A DNA stretch of 64,000 bases from the NCBI GenBank assembly GCA_014338405.1, contig JTDE01000267.1, positions 66,928 to 130,927 on the forward strand, in the 5' to 3' direction. Made by a program: the position numbers and the translations under genes. The DNA is from Paragonimus skrjabini miyazakii (Eukaryota; Platyhelminthes; Trematoda; Plagiorchiida; Troglotrematidae). The notes beneath the pieces are model-generated. The model saw only the letters and a list, made by a program, of their open reading frames with translations. It was not told the origin of the DNA and ran no database searches. Shown here in pieces: positions 1 through 10,698 of this stretch (its first letter is position 1; every line of letters starts with the position of its first letter).

Positions 1-1730
1 AATACAACGATGCCATCGCCGTATACGGTTACTCCCTCCTGACCCTCCAGAATGCGAAATAGGAGACGTCTGAAAGTCTCTGGAGCATTGCACAGACCAA
101 CTGGCATCCTAAGGAACTCGTACTGCTGTCCGTTCACACAAAACGCAGTTTTCGTTCTGTCCTTCCGTGCCATTGGTAGTTGCCAGTAACCGGAGCGCAA
201 ATCAATGAAGGATAGTACTGTAGCTTCGTGCAGTTGCGCAGAGATCTCCTCCATCTGAGGCATCGGGAACGCATCTTTAATAGTCACTCTGTTTAGCTCT
301 CTGAAGTCGACGCAAAATCGATAGGTTCCATCCGCCTTCCTGGTCAACATGACCGGTTACGAAAATGGGTTGGTTGTCCTTTGGATTATTCCTTTCTCCA
401 ACATCTCCTTTAATTGCCTTTCCACCTCCGGAATCAACTTGAATGGTATCCGCCGATATACTGGTCTGCATTCCTCGCCCGGCTGTAGCTCTATGGAGTG
501 TTCCATCCACGTGCAGAATCCGTATTGGTCATCCGCGTTGGTAAACAAATCAGCAAACTCATTAACGCACTGCTTGATCGCTGGGATCGGACACACTGGC
601 AGAGATTTCACCGAAACGCTACCCATTCGGCACTGATCCTTCGTATCTTCACGATGCAACTTCACGACATCGCCATCAACACGCAACTCATTCCTCTCCA
701 GGTCTACGCTTGCTTTCAATCGACGTAACAGATCGGTGCCTATTATCGTTTCTTTCACATCGTCAATCACTAACTTTGCGTGGCGTAACCTGACACCACC
801 TATCTGGATCTCAACATTCTGAGTCCCCTGCACCTTTAACGCCATCCCTCCGACCGTAACTACACGCCAATTACCGGACCTTGTGGGCAATCCTGATACT
901 CTGCCTGTGATCGACGCACCCGCTCCCGTATCTACTATCGCACTCTTTTGTTCTCCCTCAATCAGAACTTTTACCCGTGGAACACCCCCATGATAACCCG
1001 TTACCACCGAAAAACAAGGATAAAAGCGTCTGTTATGGCACTGGCAAGCAAAGTGTCCCACCCCATTACAAACAAAACATTGATTACGGCGAGGTTGTTC
1101 ACGTGCTCGCCTAACTTGTGCTCCTCTTGGTTCCACATTCATCTTCAAACCTTCCACTGCCTTCGTCAGCTGCTCCAACTTCTGTTCGAGCTCCGTGACT
1201 TCAAGCCGTACGGGTTGGCGCTGTGCAATCCCGACAAGCCGTTCGATGTCCGTGATCCCACAAGACTCGGCCATCCGAACGCTCTCCTTCAACTCTGGCG
1301 GCAAACTCCGAATAAACCGCTCCCTCACCAATCTATCCTTCGTTTTTTCATCTGCCTCCGGTAAGCCCAACGTCAACTGTCGTAATAAGTGCTGATAGTT
1401 AACCAGGGGGTCTTGAGTGTCGTAAAATCGGGCACCATAAAACCGATCCATCGCCCGTTGTCTGTCTTGTCCCTTTGTAAACTCTTGAATCAATGCGGTC
1501 CGTGTACCTTGATACGATGTTGCACCCTTTGTTTGTTTGCTCAAGACATAGACAGCTTTCGCCCGTCCGGTGAGCAGTGTTCCTAATGCCGTCAATAGTT
1601 GTGTTTCGCTTTTCAATCCGTTGCATGCAGCAATCGCCTCAAATTCCGACAGCCACTCTTCCACGTCACCATCCGCAAATTGGCTTGGCCACGGCACCAG
1701 TGTGGCGAAAAGACGTCCAATAAAGCACAA
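1..1730 (-). pseudogene. Ty3/gypsy LTR retrotransposon gag-pol, partial and inactivated
   Basis: Frame-continuous from about 1730 down to a stop at 357-359, then the same frame resumes to the window edge. The first 457 residues read as Gag fused to Pol: a capsid-like region (about 1-175), a heptad-rich segment (175-200), one CCHC zinc knuckle with C-x2-C-x4-H-x4-C spacing (218-231), an aspartic protease with its DTGA motif (267-270), and the start of reverse transcriptase. After the in-frame TAA the RT continues with recognisable fingers and palm (RFCVDFRELN, SFIDLRSGYWQLP, FLRMPVGLCNAPETF). The catalytic box at 12-23 reads YGDG instead of the usual YxDD, so a metal-binding aspartate is lost. 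No ATG begins the frame; the first possible start is TTG at 1730. RNase H and integrase lie outside the window. Assignment to Ty3/gypsy is firm; the lineage (for example CsRn1-like) is not established. Confidence 0.9.
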
Positions 1731-1888
1731 TCTTTATTATCCAACACGCTAGCTCATATGCTACACGCGCGCTCGCGTTTATGAGTCAGCATTCCAGTCC
1801 ACAACACCCCCAGGTTTCCGTTCACGCGTCATGTGCACTTCTGCCCGGTTTAAGTGTGTAATTGGCGCCGTCTATCAGGGGGTTTTCC
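1731..1888 (-). other. Possible leader/LTR segment of the gypsy element
   Basis: This stretch lies just upstream of the gypsy reading frame on the minus strand. It has a polyadenylation-like AATAAAG (1738-1732, minus) and, further upstream, a TGTTGTGG string starting at 1806 (minus) that would suit the 5' edge of an LTR. No matching 3' LTR is in the window and no convincing primer-binding site was found, so the boundary is only a suggestion. Confidence 0.3.
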
Positions 1889-2234
1889 GCCTACCATTCT
1901 TCGTCCATTGGTCCGATTCCGTTGAGCGATAGCTCGTCCGGTCGCTCGTGTTGTTCTCCGTCTATCCACAATGAGCTTTGACCGTATTCCACGGTGGTGT
2001 CGAGATATTCCCCCGAGTGTTAGAATAATCGAGCCTTCGATTTCGTTGTATATTCTACTTTGCCTGCCATGTCTCGCCCGTTGGTCCGATCCGGTCAAGC
2101 GATGACTCATCCGACTACCCCCGTTGTCCGCCATCCGATCATTGAGGGTTTGTGGACGTGCCTGCCTTCCGCGTTGAGGTACTCCGCCGAGTGTTTGAAT
2201 ACTCGCACCTCCGGCCTGGCGATTCACCACAATA
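1889..2234. repeat. Two-copy tandem repeat, period 173 bp
   Basis: Copy 1 (1889-2061) and copy 2 (2062-about 2234) start with matching strings, gcctaccatt and gcctgccatg, followed by cattggtccgatt and cgttggtccgatc, and later share ccgagtgt(t)gaat. Identity is clearly imperfect with small indels. The region is richer in GC than the DNA to its right and sits directly upstream of the gypsy gag frame, so it is likely part of that element's LTR or leader. Confidence 0.75.
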
Positions 2235-2369
2235 TCTGCCAACAGCAACTTTGATAAACTGAAAGATAACAAAGGACCGAATACAGTTATCCGAAACTCA
2301 AGGAACTGATTGCCTAAAACGACGAACAGCGAACTACAATACGGATTCAATTCGACCGAATTGAACTAA

Positions 2370-2855
2370 CACGTTCGATTATTATGATTCTGTGTGACCT
2401 ACCACAGATCCACAAAGAATGTAATTTGTTATGGTCGATCCTAGACACGTGTAAGTCACCTTTGCTAGCTGGCATACTGGAAACCACCCACCAAAAATTT
2501 AGTCCTGGTCTACGTGTTACTTCTGTCTTTGTTGGATTAATAAGAAAAGTAGACATTAGTAGCCAACGAAATATGCTGTTTAGATATAACCTTTTTGCTC
2601 ACTTGCGTCCCGTTACTAGAAACAGTTCAGTATAGTTGGGATAGAAAAAATGGACTCGAGATTGTACGTGCCAACCTCCGCTCCAAAGGAGTCACTCTTA
2701 AACTGAATTTTGGACATTTAGTTCAAACTTGATAGCGATATCCACGGACGAACAGAGGGCGTAGCAATCGGATCTTTCTTTGGTCTATTGTTAACGGATA
2801 TCCTCATGGGGAAGCTAGAACTTCAATGTACACGAGATACAGTTTCAACGCACAT
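2370..2855 (+). pseudogene. Penelope-like element RT fragment
   Basis: Two blocks in plus orientation match PLE reverse transcriptase. 2384-2580 reads CDLPQIHKE followed by LLWSILDTCKSP, the counterpart of the conserved GLPKIHK / LRPI..SP block ahead of the RT palm. About 2732-2830 reads TEGVAIGSFFGLLLTDILMG, the counterpart of the PLE motif B (DGVAMGSPLGP.LAD). Between them the frame is broken and the motif A region is not readable. It is not clearly continued after 2855. This is an old fragment with no terminal structures seen. Confidence 0.75.
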
Positions 2856-3184
2856 ATGATAACCTCACTTTTCCATGCTGGCTGAAGACGCTAATGTGGC
2901 ATGCTTAGTACAGACCTCCACTTGGGCGTACTCGTTTTTTCCATATACTTTAGAGACGGGAGCCGATAGATAGTAGCATTTTTTATGCGAGGCACTGAAA
3001 AAATGTGAAAGCGGTTCCATTAGAAGGCCTGTTTGGTGAAAGCCGCCTGTCAATGTACTGTTTTGCACACTTTGGTAAAAGACAACCTAACTCTTCACTT
3101 AACGGACAAAGCGATAAGAATCGCCCTTGAAGACCTTAGATTAACTACATTTTATAATGTATCACAACGAGACTAGACCCTGAC
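2856..3184. other. Spacer, nothing recognised
   Basis: AT-rich sequence between the PLE fragment and the start of the LINE 5' UTR. It could hold diverged PLE sequence, but no motif could be read in any frame. Confidence 0.5.
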
Positions 3185-3775
3185 GTGGTGTGACGGCTTG
3201 CGCATCTCGATGACCTATTGGGCTAAACTGGACGGTGTGGCCACACCGATAGACTCACTCATCCCAGGTGGGCCAGTAGGTAGAGGTCTGCCGAACCAGT
3301 CTCCTGGTACTCCAGGTTGCAGATTAGAAGAAGTTTGGCATCTTCTTCCAAAAAATGTACCAGGTCTGGTACCCACCCGCTGCTTTGCGGTATAGGCTTT
3401 TGAGCCAAAGGCTTTGGTTGAGAACCCTAATCGTTCTCCTGTCTAGGTCAGGGCGTCCTGGCAGTATCTCAGCGCACACACAACCATGAATAGTCACAAC
3501 ACCAGTAATTCCATACTGCATCGGCCGTTTCGCAGTATAAACCAGGTCGCCTTATCTGCTGCATACAGCAGGGTGGATAGGCGAAAACATGCTACTTCTG
3601 ACCCCCCCCCACTGTCCTATCCAATTTAGTTATCAGGCCTCTCCCGACCTCCATTTCTGATAATTGCTCTACAGGTCCCACAACAGATGTAGCTAACCGC
3701 GGTAGCACTGAGTCAGTAAGTTCTGTCTCTTGCCATTTAGCTTCAAGCCTCTCTTGTCCCTTGCTTAGACCTAGA

Positions 3776-4912
3776 ATGCGAATTAATATAGGTGCCTTCA
3801 ACATTCGCACTCTAAAACAGATAGGTCAACAGGCCGCTCTTGCACAAACGTTAGACTCATTGCATATCGATGTTTGCTGTATCTCGGAAACTAGAATCCA
3901 GGACAGTAGTCAGCGTATGGAACTAACAGCACCCGCATTGTCTACCCGGCACCGGTTATACACTTAGGGTGACTCCCCAGCCGCTGTTACAGGTCAGGCT
4001 GGAGTAGGTATAGTCCTTAGCTCGACGGCCGCAACCGCATTGATGGATTGGATTCCTGTTAACAGTGGACTTTGTGCTGTCCAATTGGCAGGTTCAATTA
4101 AGACCAGCTCTAGATGCAAGAATTTCAGGAATTCATCCATTGTGTTTGCTCACGCTCCCACTGATTGTGGTGACGTCGGCGTTAAAAACGCGTTTTACTC
4201 GGATCTGGCCGCTCTCCTTCGATCGACACGTGGCTCTGATCTAGTCGTTCTGGTGGGGGATATGAATGCTCATGTCGGCCGCCTTGGTGGGGCCGAATCT
4301 CGTTTAGGTGGCAAGTTTGGGATAGCGTCACATCGGTCAGATAATGGCGAGCGATTGTTGCAGCTGTGCGCTGAGTATAAGTTATTTTTAGCCAGCACTG
4401 ATTTTAGGTATCGTGCTTGCCAATGCTATACTTGGCGTCCGCCTTTTCCTAATCAGGCCTGGTGTCAGATAGCTGTTGGTTACCGGTGGCGTGGTTTCAT
4501 TCAAGACTTTCGTTCTTATTGGGGCACGTACTTGGACTCGGATCATGCATTGGTATGTTGTCGTTTTGTTCTTACTTTTGCTGGACAACAACCCCACCGA
4601 CAGCAACGACTGGCTGTTGGTAAATTGGCTTTGCCATCGGTAAAGCATAAGTACCGAACCAGCTTAGAAAGCCGCCTTAGTGGTATTCACTCCGAATACC
4701 CTAATAGCTGCTGGACACAAATCTCACAGGTTATTCAGAAAGCAAGTACTGTAGCATGCGGCACAGGGGTACATAAGTTTAATAAACAATGGATCTCAGA
4801 GAAATCTCTGGAGTTGTTAGAAGCCTGGCGGAAGGTTTCGCCTAGTAGTTCACATAACAGGTCTAGAGGAGATATCCGTAGGAAGCTGAAACGTAGTCTA
4901 GGTTGGTCGTGA
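3776..4912 (+). pseudogene. RTE LINE AP-endonuclease domain and linker
   Basis: The first ATG in frame is at 3776. Endonuclease motifs appear in the usual order: AFNIRTL (metal-binding Asn), CCISETR (catalytic Glu), FAHAPTD, VGDMNAHVG (Asp/Asn pair), NGERLLQLC, and finally LDSDHALV with the terminal Asp-His. An in-frame TAG at 3964-3966 interrupts the domain, after which the same frame continues to TGA at 4910-4912. Near 4468 the block reads CQIAVGYRWRG, apparently lacking a few residues that include an Asp-His in related elements. The domain would nick target DNA to prime reverse transcription. With the stop and the short deletion it is unlikely to be active. Confidence 0.85.
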
Positions 4913-5560
4913 GGCTTGGTTAGTGGATAAAGTTGAGGAAATGGAAACCGCTTTTGTCTCAGGGAACACCGGCAAGCTGTTCAGGCTGATACGTGCTACT
5001 GGTCCCAGGCGACTGTCTGTCAGTGAGGCTATCAGCGAGGTAGATGGCACACTAATCTATAATAAGAATGTTAGAACGTTGGGTGGAACACTTTGAGGGT
5101 CAATTTAGTTGGCCTACTGCTTCTACCTTACTGCCTCCACAAATTTCTGATGCAACACCCTGGTCGGTAGATTTAGAACCACCCACTGAGACTGAGGTTC
5201 CCAATTGCATCTCTGCTCCCAATCGTAATAACGCTGCTGGTCCAGATGATCTCGTGCCGGTACTTTTTGAAGAAGGTGGAGAGGTTTTGTTGAGGCTTTG
5301 ACTCAGCCGTTTCAACTTATGTGGATGACGGAGACCATCCCTCCGTGCTGGGGTCACGTGATAACAGTTCCTATATTCAAGAAAGGTATCAGGAGCTCTT
5401 GCGAAAACCATAAGAGAATTAGTTTGACCCCAGTCATTTCTAGGGTTCTGGCATCCATTATACTCCGTTGATTCACTGCAGTTCGGGAGTTAACCATTAT
5501 AGAAGAACAGGCAGGTTTTCGTCTTGGCCGTGAATGTATAAATAGCGACTTTCACCTGTG
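4913..5560 (+). pseudogene. RTE LINE reverse transcriptase, N-terminal part, frameshifted
   Basis: The protein continues after a frame change: a linker (EAWLVDKVEEMETAFVSGN) in one frame to about 5068, then LERWVEHFEGQFSWP in another, leading to NNAAGPDDLVPVLFEEGG, the RTE-clade start of RT fingers (usually APGPDG..). Beyond 5301 the frame breaks again, but shorter blocks remain legible: IPPCWGHV near 5340 and EEQAGFRLGRECI near 5500-5545. Palm motifs A to C are absent. This is a decayed, RT-incomplete copy. Confidence 0.8.
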
Positions 5561-5765
5561 AGATTTATTCCTCCATCCTTCTGCATTAGTTCGATATCTT
5601 ACTTTCTTATCGACTTATTATGTTGGCAAATGTAATCCCAGGATCATATACTTAACACAATTGTACTTAAAGTCGGCGAAAGAATGTACAACTTCAGAGT
5701 TATATTTTGCTTTTCATGTGCAGTACGCCGGCTTTCATACAAGGCAGTTCTAGCCTGGTTTCAGA

Positions 5766-7260
5766 AATGCTTACAGTGAAAGCAGAAGTGAAACCACTGG
5801 TTTCCAAAAGTGTATTGACTGTTTCAGTACAATTTTTGATGGCTTAAAGTTAATTAAGAAGAGTTTCCAATTTATGTGGTCGTTTTGTACTTTACTGCGT
5901 AATGTCCAACTACCGTAATTTTTATTTACTGTATTGGGGGAAAGGCAGTAAATGCCAACAAAATGTAGATTGAAATGGTGGTTGTATGGTGTGCTTCCCT
6001 TCATTTGGAAGAGATGCATGGCACCTTGTCTAGAACCAACTCCGAAATCCGAATGGTACACGAGGCTTGATGGTGGTTGTACATTCGATTGAACAGAAAG
6101 TTGAACTTTGTAATAGCCCATACAAATCTTAGTTATTAACAAACTGCCCGCATCAAAGGTCGTCTGCTATTCAACAGAAAGCAGACACAACGTTGATCCA
6201 TTCAGTTGTTTCGTGCCTCCCCTGTGTATTGAAGATTGTTATCCGTTGATGGCGTTTGAAACTCTGTTTCACGAGCGCATAAACCTAGTCTAAATGCTCA
6301 AAAGTGCTTCGAATTGGATGAATTTCAGCCGCGACTCGGTCCGAACAACTTTCTCATTTGCCTTTTGCTTTTCACTACAAAACGCGCTACTTAAATATGG
6401 ATAGTAGCTTATTTTATTGAACTCGGCTGAACATCAAGTGTCGTGCAGCATTCGGATAGTAATTGAAACAAGCATGATGATTCCACATTTTCACTCATAG
6501 GTTTATGTCAACTGCTCACAGGTAAGTTTTTCAAAATCAACAGACCTTCGGAGCAGAAAGAAGACATACTGCGGTTTGTTAAAATTCCGTATACCCTCAT
6601 CAGTTGCAAACGTAAAACACACATCATACAAATAGGGATAAACAGTGACTTCCCCTCGAGTCTTATATTCGCCAGACTTTTATCAATCTTCTTTGCGTTA
6701 TTACTGTGACCAGAAGTTGTTCTCCCGATAGTGATGATGGCCATTTTGATCAAGTACCGCTTGTAACATTATATACCGGGAATCTTGATATTCGGTGAAA
6801 CAGATAAATTAAGGTTTATGGATATCAAAAATACACATCCGTCTCACACGACAAAATTATTCCTTCAACCGTTGGGCTAATTTAACCAGCGTATCCAAGC
6901 CCAAATACTTCCAGGTTCATTTTTTGTAGGCACAAACACTGGCAAAACGATGACCTCTAAAACTGTACCGCAGTTTTGTCTTCACTGGCCCACGGTTGAG
7001 AGTGAAATTATCCCGTAATGCCCCTGTAATTAGATTGGATTTGAGCGGTTTTCTCAGTCGAGAATGCATAGTCGGTGAAAGTTGCGGGCGAAACGTGTCG
7101 GTCAAAGTCAGCCAATCAGAACAGCGGTAAGCAACTATATTGAATTGGTGTACAATTACTAGTGAGTAAAACGCCTCGTTTGAACACGCCTCTGCTTCCA
7201 ACATTCAAATCGTTTGAATGAAGGTAGTGGGATGTGATAACGGACAGGCCAAGTAGTACG
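5766..7260. other. Non-coding stretch with short open frames only
   Basis: AT-rich sequence between the LINE and the next LINE scrap. The longest open stretches are 123 codons on the minus strand (5771-6142) and 95 codons on the minus strand (6917-7204). Neither resembles a family I know and neither has convincing splice borders. I see no repeat or RNA gene here. Confidence 0.5.
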
Positions 7261-7269
7261 TGTACATTA

Positions 7270-7285
7270 CTTATATATATATATT
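7270..7285. repeat. Short AT microsatellite
   Basis: A run of alternating T and A about 14 bases long in a locally AT-rich context. It is trivial in size and listed for completeness. Confidence 0.8.
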
Positions 7286-7329
7286 AAATAAGGGTGGAGT
7301 AGGCACACAGGGAGGGAATTTGTATAAGC

Positions 7330-7597
7330 GTCTCGGGTGGTCCTTGCCAAGGGTGTACGACCTCTCCTTAAGCCATGTTGGTTTAGAAAGCCTGTTAATC
7401 TTAGTGGGCAGTTTCCTCCTAATAATATGTTGACTAATATGGAGTATGCAGATGTCACAGTTTTGCTAAAAGGCTCTGTTAAAAGGAAGCATACCATGAA
7501 CAGTAAACCGAGTGATCGATCTTGTTTGTGTGGAATGCGCTACGCTTCTTCTAAGTGCAAAGTGAAGCTCGTTCGAAAATACCCATCGAAGTCATGA
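7330..7597 (+). pseudogene. LINE reverse transcriptase scrap (motif C region)
   Basis: The plus strand reads LAKGVRPLLKP, then NNMLTNMEYADVTVLL, then CGMRYASSKCKVKLV. These correspond to the LINE RT blocks GVRQG.PLSP, YADD.VLL and the downstream GMR(F/Y)..SKCK. The catalytic box reads YADV, one aspartate replaced by valine, and the distance between the first two blocks is shorter than normal, suggesting an internal deletion. It probably belongs to the same RTE/SR2 group as the element at 3185. It is separated from that element by 1.5 kb of unrelated sequence, so it is likely a separate relic. Confidence 0.65.
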
Positions 7598-8605
7598 GAG
7601 CAACAAACTAGCGAAAAATACTTGTTTTCTGTGTTTGATCACCGACCTACTTACAACACAATAAATATTAAAACAGTAACTGGAGTGTGTCAGATAAACG
7701 GCCAATAGAGGCTATGGACGGCGTGTCTGTTATCGGTTACGCAATCACTGTTCTAAATTGTGGGCTAGGGAGGATTAAGTTTCCGCACGAGTAGTCACGT
7801 GTGAAACCGTTTTAACCACATCACTGTTCAACCACGCAGGATGGTGTTCACGCACTCTATCAGACCAATGTATGATGCTCGACACGAGCAAACAAATGAG
7901 TACACACGACTGCTAGTTTTAGAACACGGATGTTTGTTTTTGAGTTGTGACATGGTGGCGAGGGCCGAACTGGGTTTCACACACAATTAAATAGAAGGGT
8001 AGGTTTATTCGACTGACTTTTAAACTTTTTTGCGATAACTTCAGCCGTGGGATCTCCCTTGAAATGGGGACTAATAAACTCAAGTTTCTTATTCACAGAG
8101 GGTGACTTAAGTTTTGACTCTACCGCCTGCAGCGCCTTCTGAATGAAACGGGCAGCCATTGAGCATGAGCACTTTTTGTAGACAATCTAGCTCAGCTTGT
8201 GAAGTGTCACCGGTGCAGATCTTAAACGCCATACTCGTCAGACATCGTATGAGGTTTCGCTTCTGATTTAGCGGAACGAAACAGTCGAAGTGAATGAGCT
8301 GACCACTCCAAGTCTACAACCTCTGCTGACCGTTTTCTGGCTCACTGTAGTTAATGTTTTTATATTTACTGTGTTGCAATTAGCCTGAGGATAAAACACA
8401 GAAAAACAAGTCACCTTCGCTACTTTGTCGTTCTCATGCAAAGTAAAACTTCAAATCTGGGTTGTTCCCGTTACTACCTTCATTTTACTGATGAGCAGTC
8501 AAGAACCTAGTTAATTTCAAGTAAAATATCACTCACATCTGATCGCAGCTAGCTATTTTCATAAAGAAACAGTAAACTTAAATTTTGGTGCTGTTTGATC
8601 CCGTC
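7598..8605. other. Non-coding stretch, nothing recognised
   Basis: AT-rich sequence with no recognisable coding motif, tRNA-like box or long repeat. Open frames are 60 codons or shorter. Confidence 0.5.
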
Positions 8606-8720
8606 ACTAGTGCATGTCTCTGCCATGGCCTGAATTAGAAGTCCGACCATCCCTTCATGAGGCAACCGTGTTGACGACTGGTCCATTGGCCTCACATTAG
8701 GAACGGCCCAAATTTGTAAA
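8606..8720 (-). repeat. tRNA-derived SINE (family 1), head fragment
   Basis: On the minus strand this reads as the tRNA-like head also seen at 55961-56221: a box A region (GAGGCCAATGGACCAGTCG, degenerate) and the stretch around CCTCATGAAGGGA. Plus-strand landmarks are cttcatgaggcaaccgtgtt and ggcctcacattagg. The tail half is missing. Confidence 0.6.
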
Positions 8721-8883
8721 ATCCCGGACCACTGATTAGTAACCTAAAATGTTGCGTAACAGGTTTAATGAAATCGGTGATTTCCACCTGCCTGGGAATT
8801 CCTAATCGCGATGTTATCGACTACAGTTAACAAAACAGTGAATTTGTCATCTTTCGAAACGCTCGGGCAACCTGATTACCATT

Positions 8884-9140
8884 CACGAGCGAAAGTGAGT
8901 GAGCGTTCAGATATCTTAATTCGGTCGTGCCGAATCTGAGGTCAGTGGCGCAGTGGTCAAAATGATGACCTCATAAAAGGGTATTTGGTGTCTTCGTGCC
9001 GTCCGCAGCAAGCTTATGCACCATTGGGATGCTTTAACAAGAGCGAAAATCAAGCACAGTGCCTCTTGTAAGAAGAGTCTGACTGGAAAGTCATCTGAGT
9101 GCAAAGGATGCGACCAACTGTGAATGACGTTCAACTCAGA
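8884..9140 (+). repeat. tRNA-derived SINE (family 1), near full length
   Basis: Plus-orientation copy. It begins with the family leader cacgagcgaaagtgagtgag, continues with tcggtcgtgc and the box A-like ggtcagtggcgcagtggtca, then the anticodon-arm region around gacctcataaaag, and ends with the family tail gactggaaagtcatctgagt and tgaatgacgttcaactcaga. Box B is degraded. It is the same order and about the same length (257 bp) as the minus-strand copy at 55961-56221. Confidence 0.75.
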
Positions 9141-10426
9141 ACAGTTTCTTTATTTTTGAGTTTCTTTCTTTACTGCGGCTAGTCCGCTTGTAAGTGTTGA
9201 GGAGATATCATTAACCCCAGCAAAAATAGGCTTTGTCTTCGCCAAATTTCAATGTCCAATTGTTTCTGATGAAAATGGTATATACTACACGTTTGTGATT
9301 TATATTTGTTGTACGTTCAGGGATTGTGGTCTGATAGCAACGACGATATGAACAGATATGATGCATCTGACCATTGTCAGTTAGCACGCAACAAGTGGGG
9401 TGATCGTGTGGAAGATACAGCCGTTTATCCGCGGTTGTTTCTTAAGGCTTAGTATCCTTGATCAATAAACCCACGGTTAGACCGTAAATGTCTGACTTGT
9501 TATAACTAAAGAATGTTATTGATACGGCCAGTACGTAAAATGAATAGGTACTTTCGAATTTATTCATGTATCCGCGTATATATCGGTAATTCGTCAGTTG
9601 GGTAGAAAGAAGCATTCAGTTTAATTTTGATCCAACTATCGATCTGAATGTCAGTGCAGACAAGTGAGTAATTTTTGACTGTACCAACATAAAAATTGTG
9701 TGACAAATTTGATTCAGGAAGGGAAATTTTATGTGAAATTTCGCTCAAGTACAAAAGGACAGCAAGATTATTGCTATGGCGCGTCATTTCCTGCGGCAAA
9801 TTCAGATTGAATGCTTCTATCGAAAACTTTTAACGTTCGGTTCAATACCCCCTGTTGAATCCAGTTGGATTTTCGACGAAACAAATTGCTACCGCACTTA
9901 TTTAGACTGTCTGAGTAGGGAGTGAAAAGGTTTGTCTTGAATTAATCGATTGTGGTTTCTTTTTGATTAAAAATTATGGCGTACTGATGTAGGCTAGCTT
10001 CAGATATACTTGTGCAAAATAATTCTAGCTCTCCGATAAAACGTCCTTAAACAGGATTGGCAATTGCTGTAAACCTCCTTCGTACCTAGTTAGTACGAAT
10101 GGAGACAATTCACTTAACAGAATTATCATCATGAAGTGGTGCACAACTACTATTTACGGTCGCAGGCAATGGAAGACTGGCACACTGAGGTAGACTGTGT
10201 TCATTCACAGTATCAAGTAGGAGCCTGTTCAAAATGCTTACGTTAATCGCCCTATAGCATGCTTTTCTCGTTAAGCAAGTTGTCGAGTGGATAAGAACTT
10301 TGGTTTGCAAACCGAAAGGTTCTCCTTTCGTATCTCATTTGGGCTCCTTTAAAGTGGTGAATTCAAACAAGCATGATACCGGTAGTGGTGTACTAATTAG
10401 GGGAGATTACTCTTGGGAGGCGCTGT
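9141..10426. other. Non-coding stretch, nothing recognised
   Basis: AT-rich sequence. Open frames reach only 79 codons (minus, 9560-9799), with no family resemblance. Confidence 0.5.
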
Positions 10427-10698
10427 CGAAAGTAACAAGCACGCACGGATTGAATTTGAATTGTGAAACAAAGCGTGCTGCCATATTGTTAACGCTATTT
10501 CGGTTTCAATTTGTGTAAGTCGTGTACACGGCCTACCGGGCCTCCGACACATTCTTGTTCATGCTGTCTTCTTTTACAGGACTGTCGCTGGAACCTCTAC
10601 TTCGAAAGAACACTGTCCTCCGGTGTCTCTACGTTGCCCAAGATTGGTCCACAAGCCTAACGGATAATCAAGTAAAAGCAGCCGGCTTGTATGTTACA
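10427..10698 (+). repeat. Interspersed repeat, copy 1 of a pair
   Basis: This 272-bp segment matches 23728-23987 in the same orientation. Shared landmarks are cacgcacggattgaatttga, tttgtgtaag, a ggcctacc/ggcttact block, tttacaggac/ttcacaggat, cgaaagaacactgtcc/caaaagaacgctgtcc, and the end ccggcttgtatgttaca. The flanking sequences differ, which sets the edges. An interrupted open frame crosses it (10522-10818, 98 codons) but is not shared in full by copy 2. The family is unknown to me. Confidence 0.8.

Larger units (their letters stand above)
3185..5765 (+). mobile_element. RTE/SR2-type non-LTR retrotransposon (LINE), 3'-truncated or decayed
   Basis: A GC-richer block begins near 3185 and carries a roughly 590-bp untranslated leader (with a 9-C run at 3602-3610) before the endonuclease frame. 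The apurinic-type endonuclease and the start of the RT follow in order on the plus strand. RT similarity fades after about 5560; a last weak block near 5715-5765 could be the GVRQG region. No 3' tail or target-site duplication was found. The fold order and the short endonuclease match the RTE clade, to which the schistosome SR2 elements belong; the subfamily name is inferred from recalled family features, not from an alignment. Confidence 0.8.

Noticed and set aside
349..1586. Several plus-strand open frames of 65 to 138 codons
   Set aside because: They are antisense to the gypsy gag-pol frame and show no motif of their own.
1863..1869. TGGCGCC string, like the start of a retroviral-type primer-binding site
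   Set aside because: It reads this way on the plus strand, whereas the gypsy element is on the minus strand, and the bases that follow do not continue a tRNA 3' end match.
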